A stretch of 64,000 bases of DNA from Devosia salina (GCF_019504385.1 NZ_CP080590.1:1654001-1718000), one strand, 5' to 3'. Positions 33,359 to 42,607 are shown, numbered from the stretch's first letter. Numbers and translations are program-made. Notes: generated from the letters alone by a model not told the origin.

Positions 33359-34215
33359 GCGACAGCGGCGGTCCCCAGCCAGATCCCGTGAGTTCCACGC
33401 GACGTTCCTGGGCCGATGTCGGGCCGCGTCTGGCATCCGCTGCCGTGCTGATCGCCCTGACGGCTACCGCGCTTTATGTGGGCAGTTACCTCTTCGCCGC
33501 CGTTGTCGGAGCGGTCTATGGCGGAGCCTATCGCGAATGGGAGACCATGGTATCGCGCGCGCCGCTAACGCCTCTGGGGTGGGTTCTGATCGGACTTGTA
33601 GGCGTCTCTGGCCTCTTTCACCTTGCCTTCGGGCTCCTGGGTTCGCTGGCGGTGATCGTCCTGGCGTGCGTGCTGGCGGGTTTCATGGATCGTGAGCACC
33701 TGGCCTGGCGCGTCGCGGGCGTGGTGCTTTTTGGCCTGCTGATCATCTCTCTCCTTGCCATGCGGGGCGTCACCCCCGACGGAATATGGGCCGGCGTCTA
33801 TCTCGGCACGGTTGTCTGGATGACGGATTCCGCGGCGTTCTTCACCGGCCGCCAGATCGGCGGCGAGAAACTGGCTCCCGACATTTCACCGTCCAAGACC
33901 TGGTCCGGCGCACTGGGCGGGCTGGCACTGGGGACCGGCGCCGGGCTGCTGGTCTGGATCTGGGTGACGGACAGTCCGATCTGGATCGGCATTGTACTCT
34001 CTGCGACGATCAGCATACTTGGCCAGGCTGGCGACCTGTCGGAAAGTGCGATCAAGCGCTTCTTTCGCATCAAGGATAGCGGCGACATCATTCCCGGCCA
34101 TGGTGGGTTGATGGATCGATTGGACAGCCTCACATTTGGCGTGTTCCTCGTGGTAGTCGTGGGAACCCTGCATGCCGGCTTCGGCGCAGTCGCCGCCGGC
34201 TTGCTCCACTGGTAG
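33355..34215 (+). CDS. cdsA: Phosphatidate cytidylyltransferase
   Basis: Makes CDP-diacylglycerol from phosphatidate and CTP for phospholipid synthesis. The start is uncertain: TTG 33355 overlapping the uppS stop (TTGA) gives 286 residues; GTG 33388 would give 275. Seven to eight helices; the CdsA signature DISPSKTWSGALGG and DSGDIIPGHGGLMDRLDSL are intact near the C-terminus. dxr, often found next, is absent: rseP follows after 43 nt. Confidence 0.92.
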   Translation: MSDSGGPQPDPVSSTRRSWADVGPRLASAAVLIALTATALYVGSYLFAAVVGAVYGGAYREWETMVSRAPLTPLGWVLIGLVGVSGLFHLAFGLLGSLAVIVLACVLAGFMDREHLAWRVAGVVLFGLLIISLLAMRGVTPDGIWAGVYLGTVVWMTDSAAFFTGRQIGGEKLAPDISPSKTWSGALGGLALGTGAGLLVWIWVTDSPIWIGIVLSATISILGQAGDLSESAIKRFFRIKDSGDIIPGHGGLMDRLDSLTFGVFLVVVVGTLHAGFGAVAAGLLHW

Positions 34216-34258
34216 ATCAGTGGCCTTCGGGCCATGGGTCACGTGATTTGGAAACCGC

Positions 34259-35395
34259 ATGTTAGATTTCGCGTTCTGGCTCCTGTCCTATCTGCTGCCG
34301 TTTCTGGTGGTATTGACGGTCATCGTCTTCGTTCACGAAATGGGGCACTATCTGGTCGCGCGCTGGAACGGCGTTGCCATCCAGACCTTCTCAGTCGGAT
34401 TCGGCCGCGAACTGATCGGCTGGAATGACCGGAACGGGACGCGTTGGCGCATTTCGGCAGTTCCTCTGGGCGGCTATGTGCGCTTTGTGGGTGACATGAA
34501 CCCGGCCAGTGTCCCGGATTCCGAGGCCGCAAAGAACGCACCGCCTGAACTGGCGGCCAAGCTCTTCGTCAACAAGACTGTCTGGCAACGCATCGCCATC
34601 GTGGCCGCCGGGCCGATAGCCAATGTGCTGCTGACCTTTCTCATCCTGTATGCCCTGTTGCTCGGCTATGGGCGCTACACCATCCCGCCGGTCATCGGCG
34701 AGGTTATCGCCGGCTCGGTGGCCGAAGAGGTCGGTTTTCGGCCAGGCGACGAGATCCTGGCGGTGGATGGTTATGCGGTGCGGGGCTTCGAGGACTTCCA
34801 GCGCTACGTAGCCACAAGTCCCGAGCGGCCCGTTGCCGTGGAACTGGAGAGGGACGGCGTCGTGCAAAGCCTCACCCTGGTGCCCGAGGCGGTCCAGGTC
34901 GAGGATCGCTTTGGCAATGAGCAGCGAATCGGCCGCATCGGGGTCAGTCGCAATGTCGAGGATAGTGACGTGACGGTCTACCGCCCGGGGCCGGTTGAGG
35001 CCTTGGGCATGACCGTCGAGGAGATTCGCTTCATCGTGCAGCGAACCGCCGCATTTCTTGGTGATTTCTTCGTTGGCCGAGGCGATGTGGAACAGCTGGG
35101 CGGGCCGGTGAAGGTCGCCAAGGTGTCCGGCGAAGTTGCCACTCTCGGGATCGTCGCACTGATCAACCTCATGGCATTGCTGTCGCTCAATATCGGCATT
35201 TTCAATCTGTTGCCGGTGCCCATGCTCGACGGCGGGCATCTGCTCTACTACCTGGTCGAAGCGATCCGCGGGCGTCCGCTGAGCGTGCGAATCCAGGAGA
35301 TCGGGTTCAGGTTTGGCTTTGCCTTGGTGCTCGCCTTGATGGTATTCACCCTGTTCAACGACACGGTGTTCGACCATTTCGGGATTTTCCGCTAA
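34259..35395 (+). CDS. rseP: Site-2 protease RseP (M50 zinc metalloprotease)
   Basis: Intramembrane protease that cleaves anti-sigma factors and signal-peptide remnants. 378 residues. Zinc ligands in HEMGH at 26-30 within the first helix, third ligand Asp in LPVPMLDGGHLLYY near the C-terminus, and one visible PDZ domain (about 140-225; GSVAEEVGFRPGDEILAVDG). E. coli RseP has two PDZ domains; a single one is usual in many alphaproteobacteria. Confidence 0.94.
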   Translation: MLDFAFWLLSYLLPFLVVLTVIVFVHEMGHYLVARWNGVAIQTFSVGFGRELIGWNDRNGTRWRISAVPLGGYVRFVGDMNPASVPDSEAAKNAPPELAAKLFVNKTVWQRIAIVAAGPIANVLLTFLILYALLLGYGRYTIPPVIGEVIAGSVAEEVGFRPGDEILAVDGYAVRGFEDFQRYVATSPERPVAVELERDGVVQSLTLVPEAVQVEDRFGNEQRIGRIGVSRNVEDSDVTVYRPGPVEALGMTVEEIRFIVQRTAAFLGDFFVGRGDVEQLGGPVKVAKVSGEVATLGIVALINLMALLSLNIGIFNLLPVPMLDGGHLLYYLVEAIRGRPLSVRIQEIGFRFGFALVLALMVFTLFNDTVFDHFGIFR

Positions 35396-35578
35396 CCCCT
35401 TGTTAACCTTGGTTCGCAAGGTGTTGCACGAATACAAGTGCGCCAATGAATTACTAACCGCGTGGTCACTCACGCCTTGTTCCTGGTTAAAAAAACAGTA
35501 AAACACTTCAATGGAGTTAGCTTGGGGGAGCGCTGTGCATGGCGATTCTCCGGGCCGGTCGCAGAAGGCAATAACAAT

Positions 35579-37696
35579 ATGATCCACCACACCAAGCTGA
35601 TGCGTGGCGCGGTTTCCGCGATCGCAATCCTGGGCGCTGCCCCCATGGCTGCGGGAGTGCCCGTCCTTGGCGCCGTGGCCGTCCAGGCTCAGGAGCAGCT
35701 GGTTGCTTCCGTGCTTTTCGAAGGCAATCGCCGCTTCCCGGACAGTCAGCTTCTGGCCATGGTCGACATGTCGGCGTCGGGTATCTTCAGTCAGCAGCGT
35801 CTGAATGCCGACATCGAAAGCATCCGCCAGGCTTATGATCGGGATGGGTTCAACTCGGTTTCGGTCTCTGCCCGCACCGAGCAGACCGCCGATGGCCGCG
35901 TCCGCGTGATCTTCGAGATCAACGAGGGTGAGCGCGCCGGTATTGCCGCGATCAACTTCACCGGGAACAACTCGATTGGCGCAGGCAACCTCAAGGGCGC
36001 CATGCTCACCAAGGAGTCGGGTATCCTGAGCTGGCTGCTCCGGGACGACACCTATGACGAACAGAAGATGGCGATCGACCGCGAGCGCATCCGGCTTTAC
36101 TACGCCAACCGCGGCTTCCCCGATGCGCAGGTGAACTCGGTCGCCGAGTACGACGCCTCCCGCAACGCTTACTTCGTCAACGTGACCATCAATGAGGGTC
36201 AGAAGTACGAATTTGGCGATGTTGGCATCGAGACCAGCATCAACGGGCTGAACACAGACGTGCTGCGCGGCACCGTGCGCACGGGGCAGGGTGGGGCCTA
36301 TTCGGTCACCGATCTGCAAAAGTCCATCGAGGACATGGCGTACGAGGCGACCGCCCAGGGCTATTCGTTCGCCGACGTCCGCGCCCGGCTGGATCGCGAC
36401 GTGGCGACCAACACGTTCAACGTCACCTACCTGGTCGATGAAGGCGCTCGCATCTATGTCGAGCGCATCAACATTACCGGTAACGTCAAGACCCGCGACT
36501 TCGTCATTCGTCGCGAACTGGACTTTGCCGAAGGCGACCCGTTCAACCGCTCCATGGTCGTTCGCGGCCGCAACAATATCGACGCGCTTGGCTATTTCTC
36601 CAAGGTTGAGATGAGCACCGCCCCCGGTTCTGCGCCGGACAAGGTGGTCCTCAACATCAATGTCGAGGAAACCTCGACGGGCGAATATGGCGCGACCGCC
36701 GGCTACTCGACCACAGACGGTATTCTCGGCGAGCTCTCGCTCACCGAGCGCAACTTCCTTGGCCGGGGGCAGTATCTGCGCGCCTCGATTGGCGCTTCGC
36801 AGTCTGGCCGGACATTCGATTTCTCGTTCACCGAGCCGCGCTTCATGGGGCTCAAGGTCTCCGCTGGTGTCGATGCCTATCATCGCATCAACGACGAGAA
36901 CTCGACCAGCTACTACGGAACCGAGGCCACAGGTGGTCAATTGCGGATCGGCGTGCCGCTGACCAGCGCGCTTAATGCGCAGTTCTTTGGCGGCTTTGAA
37001 CGCAAGGTCATCAAGGATACCGACGGTACCTACACCTCCACGCTCGTGACCAATGGTCAGGAGTTCAACAAGGCGTTCATCGGCTACACGCTGACCTGGA
37101 ATGGCGTCGACGACGTCAAGAGCCCAACCGAAGGGCTCTATGCCACCTTCACTCAGCAATATATCGGCTGGGATCACAACCTGCTTCGTTCGGAAGCCAA
37201 GGCGCGCTATTTCGTGCCGCTGATCCCGGATAGCGGGATCGTGGCCAGCGTTCGCGGTCAGGCCGGTGTCATCAACAGCATTGGCGGTGGCGCAGTCCAT
37301 GCGGTCGAGGCGTTCACGCCCGGCTCGCAGCTGATCCGTGGCTTTGAGAGCAGGGGCTACGGCCCGCGTCTGGCCAGTGGCGAATATCTCGGTACCACGA
37401 TGTATGCCGGCATTTCCGGCGAAATCGAGTTCCCGATACCAGGTCTGCCGGAAAGCTATGGCCTGAGCGGTGCCGTGTGGGCCGACGCGGCCTGGATCGA
37501 CAGCACCAATCTGCCGGGCAATCCGGGCACCGTTGCGGCCACCAGCAACGATCAGCCGCTTCGCACCTCGGTCGGCGCGTCGCTTATCTGGGACTCGCCG
37601 TTCGGCCCGCTGCGCGGCGACTTCGCCCACGTTCTCAACAAGTCGACGGACGACCGGACGCAGCTGTTCCAGTTCACCATCTCGACCTTGCTGTAG
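35579..37696 (+). CDS. bamA: Outer-membrane assembly factor BamA
   Basis: Omp85 protein inserting beta-barrels into the outer membrane. I start it at ATG 35579 behind AGAAGG; the preceding in-frame codons to 35462 are not signal-like. Residues 1-37 are a signal peptide cleaved after AVQA. Four POTRA domains follow (starts near FEGNRRF, INFTGNN, FGDVGIE and INITGNVKTRDF), then the barrel from about residue 370 with the TERNFLGRGQYLRA and LIRGFESRGYGPR motifs. 705 residues is short: the first POTRA found in most relatives appears to be missing. The protein ends in Leu, not the usual aromatic residue. Confidence 0.92.
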   Translation: MIHHTKLMRGAVSAIAILGAAPMAAGVPVLGAVAVQAQEQLVASVLFEGNRRFPDSQLLAMVDMSASGIFSQQRLNADIESIRQAYDRDGFNSVSVSARTEQTADGRVRVIFEINEGERAGIAAINFTGNNSIGAGNLKGAMLTKESGILSWLLRDDTYDEQKMAIDRERIRLYYANRGFPDAQVNSVAEYDASRNAYFVNVTINEGQKYEFGDVGIETSINGLNTDVLRGTVRTGQGGAYSVTDLQKSIEDMAYEATAQGYSFADVRARLDRDVATNTFNVTYLVDEGARIYVERINITGNVKTRDFVIRRELDFAEGDPFNRSMVVRGRNNIDALGYFSKVEMSTAPGSAPDKVVLNINVEETSTGEYGATAGYSTTDGILGELSLTERNFLGRGQYLRASIGASQSGRTFDFSFTEPRFMGLKVSAGVDAYHRINDENSTSYYGTEATGGQLRIGVPLTSALNAQFFGGFERKVIKDTDGTYTSTLVTNGQEFNKAFIGYTLTWNGVDDVKSPTEGLYATFTQQYIGWDHNLLRSEAKARYFVPLIPDSGIVASVRGQAGVINSIGGGAVHAVEAFTPGSQLIRGFESRGYGPRLASGEYLGTTMYAGISGEIEFPIPGLPESYGLSGAVWADAAWIDSTNLPGNPGTVAATSNDQPLRTSVGASLIWDSPFGPLRGDFAHVLNKSTDDRTQLFQFTISTLL

Positions 37697-37720
37697 CCGG
37701 AACGGCGTGAGACAGTTTTT

Positions 37721-37757
37721 GAGCCGCGGGGCGGTAGCGCCGCGGCTCTCTCTTTTT
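37721..37757 (+). terminator. Rho-independent terminator between bamA and lpxD
   Basis: GAGCCGCGG (37721-37729) pairs perfectly with CCGCGGCTC (37740-37748) and is followed by TCTCTTTTTG. It starts 25 nt after the bamA stop and overlaps a possible TTG start of lpxD (37756), which argues for the ATG at 37768. Since lpxD has no other obvious promoter by eye, it probably acts as partial read-through control. Confidence 0.75.
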
Positions 37758-37767
37758 GAGTGACATC

Positions 37768-38796
37768 ATGGTCGACACCCGCTTTCACCGTTTTGCCGGC
37801 CCGCTGACCCTGAGCGCCCTTCTCGTTCAGCTTGGTCGTGCCGATCTGGTTGATACGCTGTCGGGGGGCGATCCGGTCATCAGCGGCGTTGCTGAGCTTG
37901 ACCTGGCAGAGCCGGGCGATCTGGTTCTTGCTGCGCAGCCCAGCTATATCGAGGAGCTGCGCCGCACCGCTGCGGGGGCGGTATTGGTGGCGCCGGCCTT
38001 GCGCGACGCGGTGCCCGCCGGCTGCGTCGCCGTCATGGTCGATAAGCCGCATAACCTGTTTGCCGACATCCTTGACGCGCTCTATCCCGCCAGCACCCGC
38101 TCGATCATCGCTGCCGGGCGCGAGGACCTGGGAGCGCCGGTCTTCGAGAGGGACGTTACGCTCGGAACCAATGTGGTGATTGGCGCCGGCGTCGAAATCG
38201 GCCGGGGCACCGTCATTGGCGCGAATACCGTCATTGGAGCTGGCGTGACCATTGGCCGGAACTGCGTTATCGCGGCCAATTGCACCATTGATTGTGCCCA
38301 CCTGGGCAACGACGTGGTCATTCACTCCGGCGCCCGCATCGGCACGGAGGGGTTTGGCTGGCTCGACTTCGGACAGTCCAACCGGAAGATTCCCCAGCTT
38401 GGCCGGGTCATCATACAGGACCGCGTAGAGATCGGCGCCAACAGCACCATCGACCGCGGGGCGCTGGGCGATACCGTGCTCGGCGAGGGCACAAAGGTCG
38501 ATAACCTGGTCCAGATCGGGCACAATTGCCGCATTGGCCGCTACTGCCTGATCGCCGCAATGAGCGGCTTGTCGGGCTCGACCATTGTCGGCGACGGCGT
38601 GCTCATGGGTGGTGGCGTCGGCACTTCGGGTCATTTGAGCATCGGCGCCGGATCGGTGATCCATGGCCGGGCCGCGGTAACCAAGGACTGGCCGGCCGGC
38701 TCCAAGCTTGCTGGTGCGCCAGCGCAGGATATAAGAGATTTTTGGCGAGAACTCGCCGTCGTGCGGAAACTGTCCAAGGGGGAGAAGCGGGGATGA
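37768..38796 (+). CDS. lpxD: UDP-3-O-(3-hydroxymyristoyl)glucosamine N-acyltransferase
   Basis: Third step of lipid A synthesis: adds the N-linked hydroxyacyl chain. 342 residues from ATG 37768; a TTG at 37756 would add four residues but lies in the terminator tract. N-terminal uridine-binding domain, then left-handed beta-helix from about 120 with repeated hexapeptides (VIGAGVEIGRGTVIGANTVI) and the catalytic His in VQIGHNCRIG. The stop overlaps the fabZ ATG (ATGA). Confidence 0.94.
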   Translation: MVDTRFHRFAGPLTLSALLVQLGRADLVDTLSGGDPVISGVAELDLAEPGDLVLAAQPSYIEELRRTAAGAVLVAPALRDAVPAGCVAVMVDKPHNLFADILDALYPASTRSIIAAGREDLGAPVFERDVTLGTNVVIGAGVEIGRGTVIGANTVIGAGVTIGRNCVIAANCTIDCAHLGNDVVIHSGARIGTEGFGWLDFGQSNRKIPQLGRVIIQDRVEIGANSTIDRGALGDTVLGEGTKVDNLVQIGHNCRIGRYCLIAAMSGLSGSTIVGDGVLMGGGVGTSGHLSIGAGSVIHGRAAVTKDWPAGSKLAGAPAQDIRDFWRELAVVRKLSKGEKRG

Positions 38797-39266
38797 ATGA
38801 GACCGCCGCCGTAACCGAACTGAATGCGATGAGCATTGCCGAAATTCTCGAGGCGCTTCCGCATCGCTACCCCTTCCTGATGATCGACCGCATCGTTGAC
38901 ATCAATGGCGATGAATCGGCTGTGGGCATCAAGAACGTGACCTACAACGAGCCGATCTTCATGGGTCATTTTCCGGGCAATCCGATCTTCCCCGGCGTGC
39001 TGATCATTGAAGGCATGGCCCAGACTGCAGGCGCCATCGTGATCAAGCACGATTCCACCGGGGGCCAGAAGAATATCGTCCTGATGCTTGGCGTCGACAA
39101 CGCCCGCTTCCGCAAGCCCGCGGGCCCGGGGGACACGATCGAATTCCACATCACCAAGATGCATCGGCGCCGCAATGTCGGCCGCTACGAGGCCAAGGCC
39201 AAGGTCAACGGCACGATCATTGCCGAGGCCGAAATCACCGCGATGATCGTTGGGGCGCCCTCGTGA
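38793..39266 (+). CDS. fabZ: 3-Hydroxyacyl-[acyl-carrier-protein] dehydratase
   Basis: Dehydrates 3-hydroxyacyl-ACP in fatty-acid elongation; competes with lipid A synthesis for 3-hydroxymyristoyl-ACP. 157 residues from ATG 38793, behind AAGGGGGAG. Hot-dog fold with the active-site segment MGHFPGNPIFPGVLIIEGMAQ (catalytic His, then Glu) and LPHRYPFLMIDRI. The frame is open far upstream, but only as antiphase of lpxD. The GTG of lpxA overlaps the stop. Confidence 0.96.
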   Translation: MNETAAVTELNAMSIAEILEALPHRYPFLMIDRIVDINGDESAVGIKNVTYNEPIFMGHFPGNPIFPGVLIIEGMAQTAGAIVIKHDSTGGQKNIVLMLGVDNARFRKPAGPGDTIEFHITKMHRRRNVGRYEAKAKVNGTIIAEAEITAMIVGAPS

Positions 39267-40072
39267 GCGCTCCGCTCGTTCACCCGACGGCCATCATTGC
39301 TGACGGCGCAAGGCTCGGGTCCGGGGTGCGAGTTGGGCCATACAGCATTGTGGGGCCAAAGGTTTCTCTGGGCGACAATGTAGAACTCGTCTCCCACGCC
39401 GTGGTTGAAGGCAACACGACCATTGGGGCGGGGACCCGCATCTTCCCCTTCGCCTCTGTTGGCCACGAGCCGCAGGACCTCAAGTTTCATGGCGAGGACT
39501 CCCGCCTTGAAATCGGTCAGAACTGCACCATCCGGGAGTCGGTCACCATCAATCCGGGCACCGAAAACGGTGGCATGGTCACGCGGATCGGCGACAACTG
39601 CCTGATCATGGCGAACGCCCATGTGGCTCACGACGCGATGGTGGGCAACAACGTGATCATGGCCAACTATGTCGGCATTGCCGGCCATGTGCACGTTGGC
39701 GACAACGTCATTTTAGGCGGCACCTGCGTCATCCACCAGTTCACCCGCATCGGCGCGCACGCCTTCATCGGTGCTCAATCCATGGTCGACGGCGATGTCA
39801 TTCCCTATGGCATGGCGGTGGGCAACCGGGCGTCGCTGACCGGCCTCAACCTTGTTGGTCTCAAGCGTCGCAAGTTTGACCGCGAGGCGATCCATCGGCT
39901 GCGTGCCGCCTATCGGCAGATATTTGCCAGCGAAGGGACACTGCGCGAACGGGTCGAGGATGCGGCCGAGCTCTTCCGGGACGATGCGCTGGTCCAGGAC
40001 GTCGTGCGGTTCATCGCCGAGGCCGAGGATCGGCCCATTTTGCTGCCGCGCAACGGCCACGAGACAGAGTAG
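39263..40072 (+). CDS. lpxA: UDP-N-acetylglucosamine O-acyltransferase
   Basis: First step of lipid A synthesis. 269 residues from GTG 39263. Left-handed beta-helix at 1-190 with hexapeptide repeats; the catalytic pair is in ANAHVAHDAMVGNN (His120, His123); the C-terminal helical domain follows (NLVGLKRRKFDREAIHRLRAAY). In most relatives lpxI comes next; here lpxB begins 19 nt later. Confidence 0.96.
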   Translation: MSAPLVHPTAIIADGARLGSGVRVGPYSIVGPKVSLGDNVELVSHAVVEGNTTIGAGTRIFPFASVGHEPQDLKFHGEDSRLEIGQNCTIRESVTINPGTENGGMVTRIGDNCLIMANAHVAHDAMVGNNVIMANYVGIAGHVHVGDNVILGGTCVIHQFTRIGAHAFIGAQSMVDGDVIPYGMAVGNRASLTGLNLVGLKRRKFDREAIHRLRAAYRQIFASEGTLRERVEDAAELFRDDALVQDVVRFIAEAEDRPILLPRNGHETE

Positions 40073-40091
40073 TCCAGGCCTGGGGACAGCC

Positions 40092-41282
40092 GTGAGCGAA
40101 GCGGACAGCGACAAGGTCACGGCGCACACGGGACACCACGAAACGCTGCGCCTGTTCATTCTTGCAGGCGAACCGTCTGGAGACCGCATCGCCGCCGACC
40201 TGGTTGGCCGTCTGCGTGCCCATGTCAACCTGATCATCTCTGGTGTTGGCGGTGACGAACTGGCGGGGCAGGGGCTGCAATCACTCTACCCCATGACGGA
40301 TCTGGCGGTGATGGGCATCACCGATGTTCTGATCAATCTGCCCAGATTGCTCTGGCGTCTGGAGCAGACCGCCCGCGCCATTCTGTCTTCCAACCCTGAC
40401 GTGGTTGTGCTCGTCGACGCCCAGGATTTCTCCAAGCTATTGGCCGCCAGGTTGCGCAGGCGCGGCTTTTCGGGGCGGTTGATCCTCTACGTGGCGCCCT
40501 CTGTATGGGCAAGAAACCCCGAGCGTGCCGCACGGCTGCAGCCGTTGTTCGACGCGGTGCTGGCGGTTCTGCCCTTCGAGCCCGCGGCGATGACGCGCCT
40601 CGGAGGCCCACCCACCTGCTATGTCGGCCATCCCGCCCTCGCCGAAGCCATGCCGCCCCCAGATGCGTCAATCCACGGACCGCTGATATTGCTCCCCGGC
40701 AGCCGCGACGGGGAGCTTCGTCGACACTTGCCGGTGTTCGCCGCGATCGCCGCTGAGCTGGCAAGTCGACCGGAAGTGACAGAATTGGTCATCCCCACAC
40801 TGCCCCGGCTCCAGCAGCGCCTCGTCGCCGAGACGGCAAACTGGCCGGTGCCAGTGCGTGTCGAACACACGCGAGGGGCGCGGCGCGATCTTTATGCAAA
40901 GGCGGTCGCCGCCCTCTGCGTGTCTGGGACAGTCACGCTGGAACTGGCCCTGGCCCGCGTCCCGATGCTGGTCGTCTATGCACTCGATGGCCACCAGGCG
41001 CGCGTCTATGATCGCCTTGGGCGTCCGCAGGTCTCATTGCCCAATATCATCCTGGGACGTCCGGTCGTTCCCGAGTTCGTTGCCGCGCCCTTGTCCATTT
41101 CCGCAGTACGATCCCTCGCCCTGGATCTCATCGGCAACAAAAAAGCCCGTCAGGACCAATTGGCGGCCTTTGACGAGCTTTACCAAGTGATGGAGACGGG
41201 GATCGCCCCGCACCCTCGACAGGACCCGGCGGAGCAGGTCCTGTCCATATGGCGCAATCAGCGGCTGCTGATCGGTTCGTAG
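40092..41282 (+). CDS. lpxB: Lipid-A-disaccharide synthase
   Basis: GT19 glycosyltransferase joining UDP-diacylglucosamine and lipid X. 396 residues from GTG 40092, behind GGGGA. Signature LFILAGEPSGDRIAADL at about 20-36, LVDAQDFSKLLAARLRRRG, YVAPSVWARNPERA and LPGSRDGELRRHLPVF are present. Ends 25 bp inside the convergent gltA gene, so the two 3' ends overlap antisense. Confidence 0.93.
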   Translation: MSEADSDKVTAHTGHHETLRLFILAGEPSGDRIAADLVGRLRAHVNLIISGVGGDELAGQGLQSLYPMTDLAVMGITDVLINLPRLLWRLEQTARAILSSNPDVVVLVDAQDFSKLLAARLRRRGFSGRLILYVAPSVWARNPERAARLQPLFDAVLAVLPFEPAAMTRLGGPPTCYVGHPALAEAMPPPDASIHGPLILLPGSRDGELRRHLPVFAAIAAELASRPEVTELVIPTLPRLQQRLVAETANWPVPVRVEHTRGARRDLYAKAVAALCVSGTVTLELALARVPMLVVYALDGHQARVYDRLGRPQVSLPNIILGRPVVPEFVAAPLSISAVRSLALDLIGNKKARQDQLAAFDELYQVMETGIAPHPRQDPAEQVLSIWRNQRLLIGS

Positions 41283-42547
41283 TCGCGGGCCGTGGCCCCA
41301 TTGTAGAGCTGGCGCGGGCGGCCGATCTTCTTCTGCGGATCGCCGATCATTTCCTTCCACTGGCTGATCCAGCCCACGGTGCGGGCCACTGCGAACAGCA
41401 CGGTGAACATGGAGGTCGGGAAGCCGATCGCATCCAGAATGACGCCCGAGTAGAAGTCGACGTTCGGATAGAGCTTGCGGTCGATGAAGTACTGATCCTC
41501 AAGCGCAATGCGCTCGAGTTCCTGCGCCACCTGCAGTGTCGGGTTGTTGTGCACGCCCAGGATGTCGAGCACTTCCTTGGCGGTCTGCTGCATGACCTTG
41601 GCGCGCGGATCGAAATTCTTGTAGACGCGGTGACCGAAGCCCATCAGGCGGAACGGGTCGTTCTTGTCCTTGGCGCGGGCGATGAATTCCGGAATCCGGT
41701 CCACCGTACCGATCTCGCGCAGCATATTGAGGCAGGCTTCGTTGGCGCCGCCATGAGCAGGCCCCCAAAGGCAAGCAACACCGGCGGCGATACAGGCGAA
41801 GGGGTTGGCATCCGACGAGCCGGACAGGCGCACTGTCGAAGTCGAGGCGTTCTGCTCGTGATCGGCGTGCAGGGTGAAGATCAGGTCCATGGCCCGGGCG
41901 ATCTTGGGATCGACCTTGTATTCCTCGGCGGGAACCGAGAAGCACATGTGCAGGAAATTGGCGGCATAATCGAGGTCGTTGCGCGGGTAAACGAAGGGCT
42001 GCCCCACCGAATACTTGTACGCCATGGCCGCAATGGTCGGCATCTTGGCGATCATGCGGATCGAGGCGATTTCGCGCTGCTGCGGATCGTTGATATCGGT
42101 GGAGTCATGGTAGAAGGCGGCCATGGCCCCAACGACCCCGGTCATGATCGCCATCGGATGCGCGTCACGGCGGAAACCACGATAGAAATAGTGCATCTGC
42201 TCGTGCACCATGGTGTGGCGCGTCACCAGCGCCTCGAATTCCTTCATCTGCGCCTGGGTTGGCAGTTCGCCGTAAAGGAGCAGGTAGCAGACCTCAAGGT
42301 AACTCGACTTGTCCGCCAGTTGCTCGATGGGATAGCCGCGATACAGCAGCTCACCCTTGTCGCCGTCGATATAGGTGATGGAGCTGTCACACGCTGCCGT
42401 CGACGTGAACCCCGGGTCATAGGTGAACAGACCCGTCTTGGCATAGAGCGATCGAATATCCATCACATCCGGACCCACGGATCCACTCAGGATCGGGAAT
42501 TCGTGGGTCTGGTCTCCGATGACGAGTTTGGCGACTTTTTCGGTCAT
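41258..42547 (-). CDS. gltA: Citrate synthase, type II
   Basis: Condenses oxaloacetate and acetyl-CoA, entry to the TCA cycle. 429 residues, matching the hexameric NADH-sensitive type of Gram-negative bacteria. Active-site regions: LHADHEQNASTSTVRL, WGPAHGGANEACL (His), GFGHRVYKNFDPRA (His) and the catalytic Asp near YSGVILDAIGFP. GAGGAGAGC is a good Shine-Dalgarno sequence. The 3' end overlaps lpxB by 25 bp. Confidence 0.97.
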   Translation of the reverse strand: MTEKVAKLVIGDQTHEFPILSGSVGPDVMDIRSLYAKTGLFTYDPGFTSTAACDSSITYIDGDKGELLYRGYPIEQLADKSSYLEVCYLLLYGELPTQAQMKEFEALVTRHTMVHEQMHYFYRGFRRDAHPMAIMTGVVGAMAAFYHDSTDINDPQQREIASIRMIAKMPTIAAMAYKYSVGQPFVYPRNDLDYAANFLHMCFSVPAEEYKVDPKIARAMDLIFTLHADHEQNASTSTVRLSGSSDANPFACIAAGVACLWGPAHGGANEACLNMLREIGTVDRIPEFIARAKDKNDPFRLMGFGHRVYKNFDPRAKVMQQTAKEVLDILGVHNNPTLQVAQELERIALEDQYFIDRKLYPNVDFYSGVILDAIGFPTSMFTVLFAVARTVGWISQWKEMIGDPQKKIGRPRQLYNGATARDYEPISSR

Positions 42548-42607
42548 TGAGCTCTCCTCGCTTCACCCCTCTCGCCCGCAGAAAAGGACAGGATTGCGGA
42601 CACGGGG

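Noticed and set aside
35430..35540. CtrA-like site before bamA (TTAA-N7-GTAA)
   Set aside because: One half-site mismatch and no second evidence; such matches are expected by chance in an AT-rich spacer.
41249..42550. 433-codon plus-strand frame opposite gltA
   Set aside because: Mirror of citrate synthase; gltA has complete active-site motifs on the minus strand.
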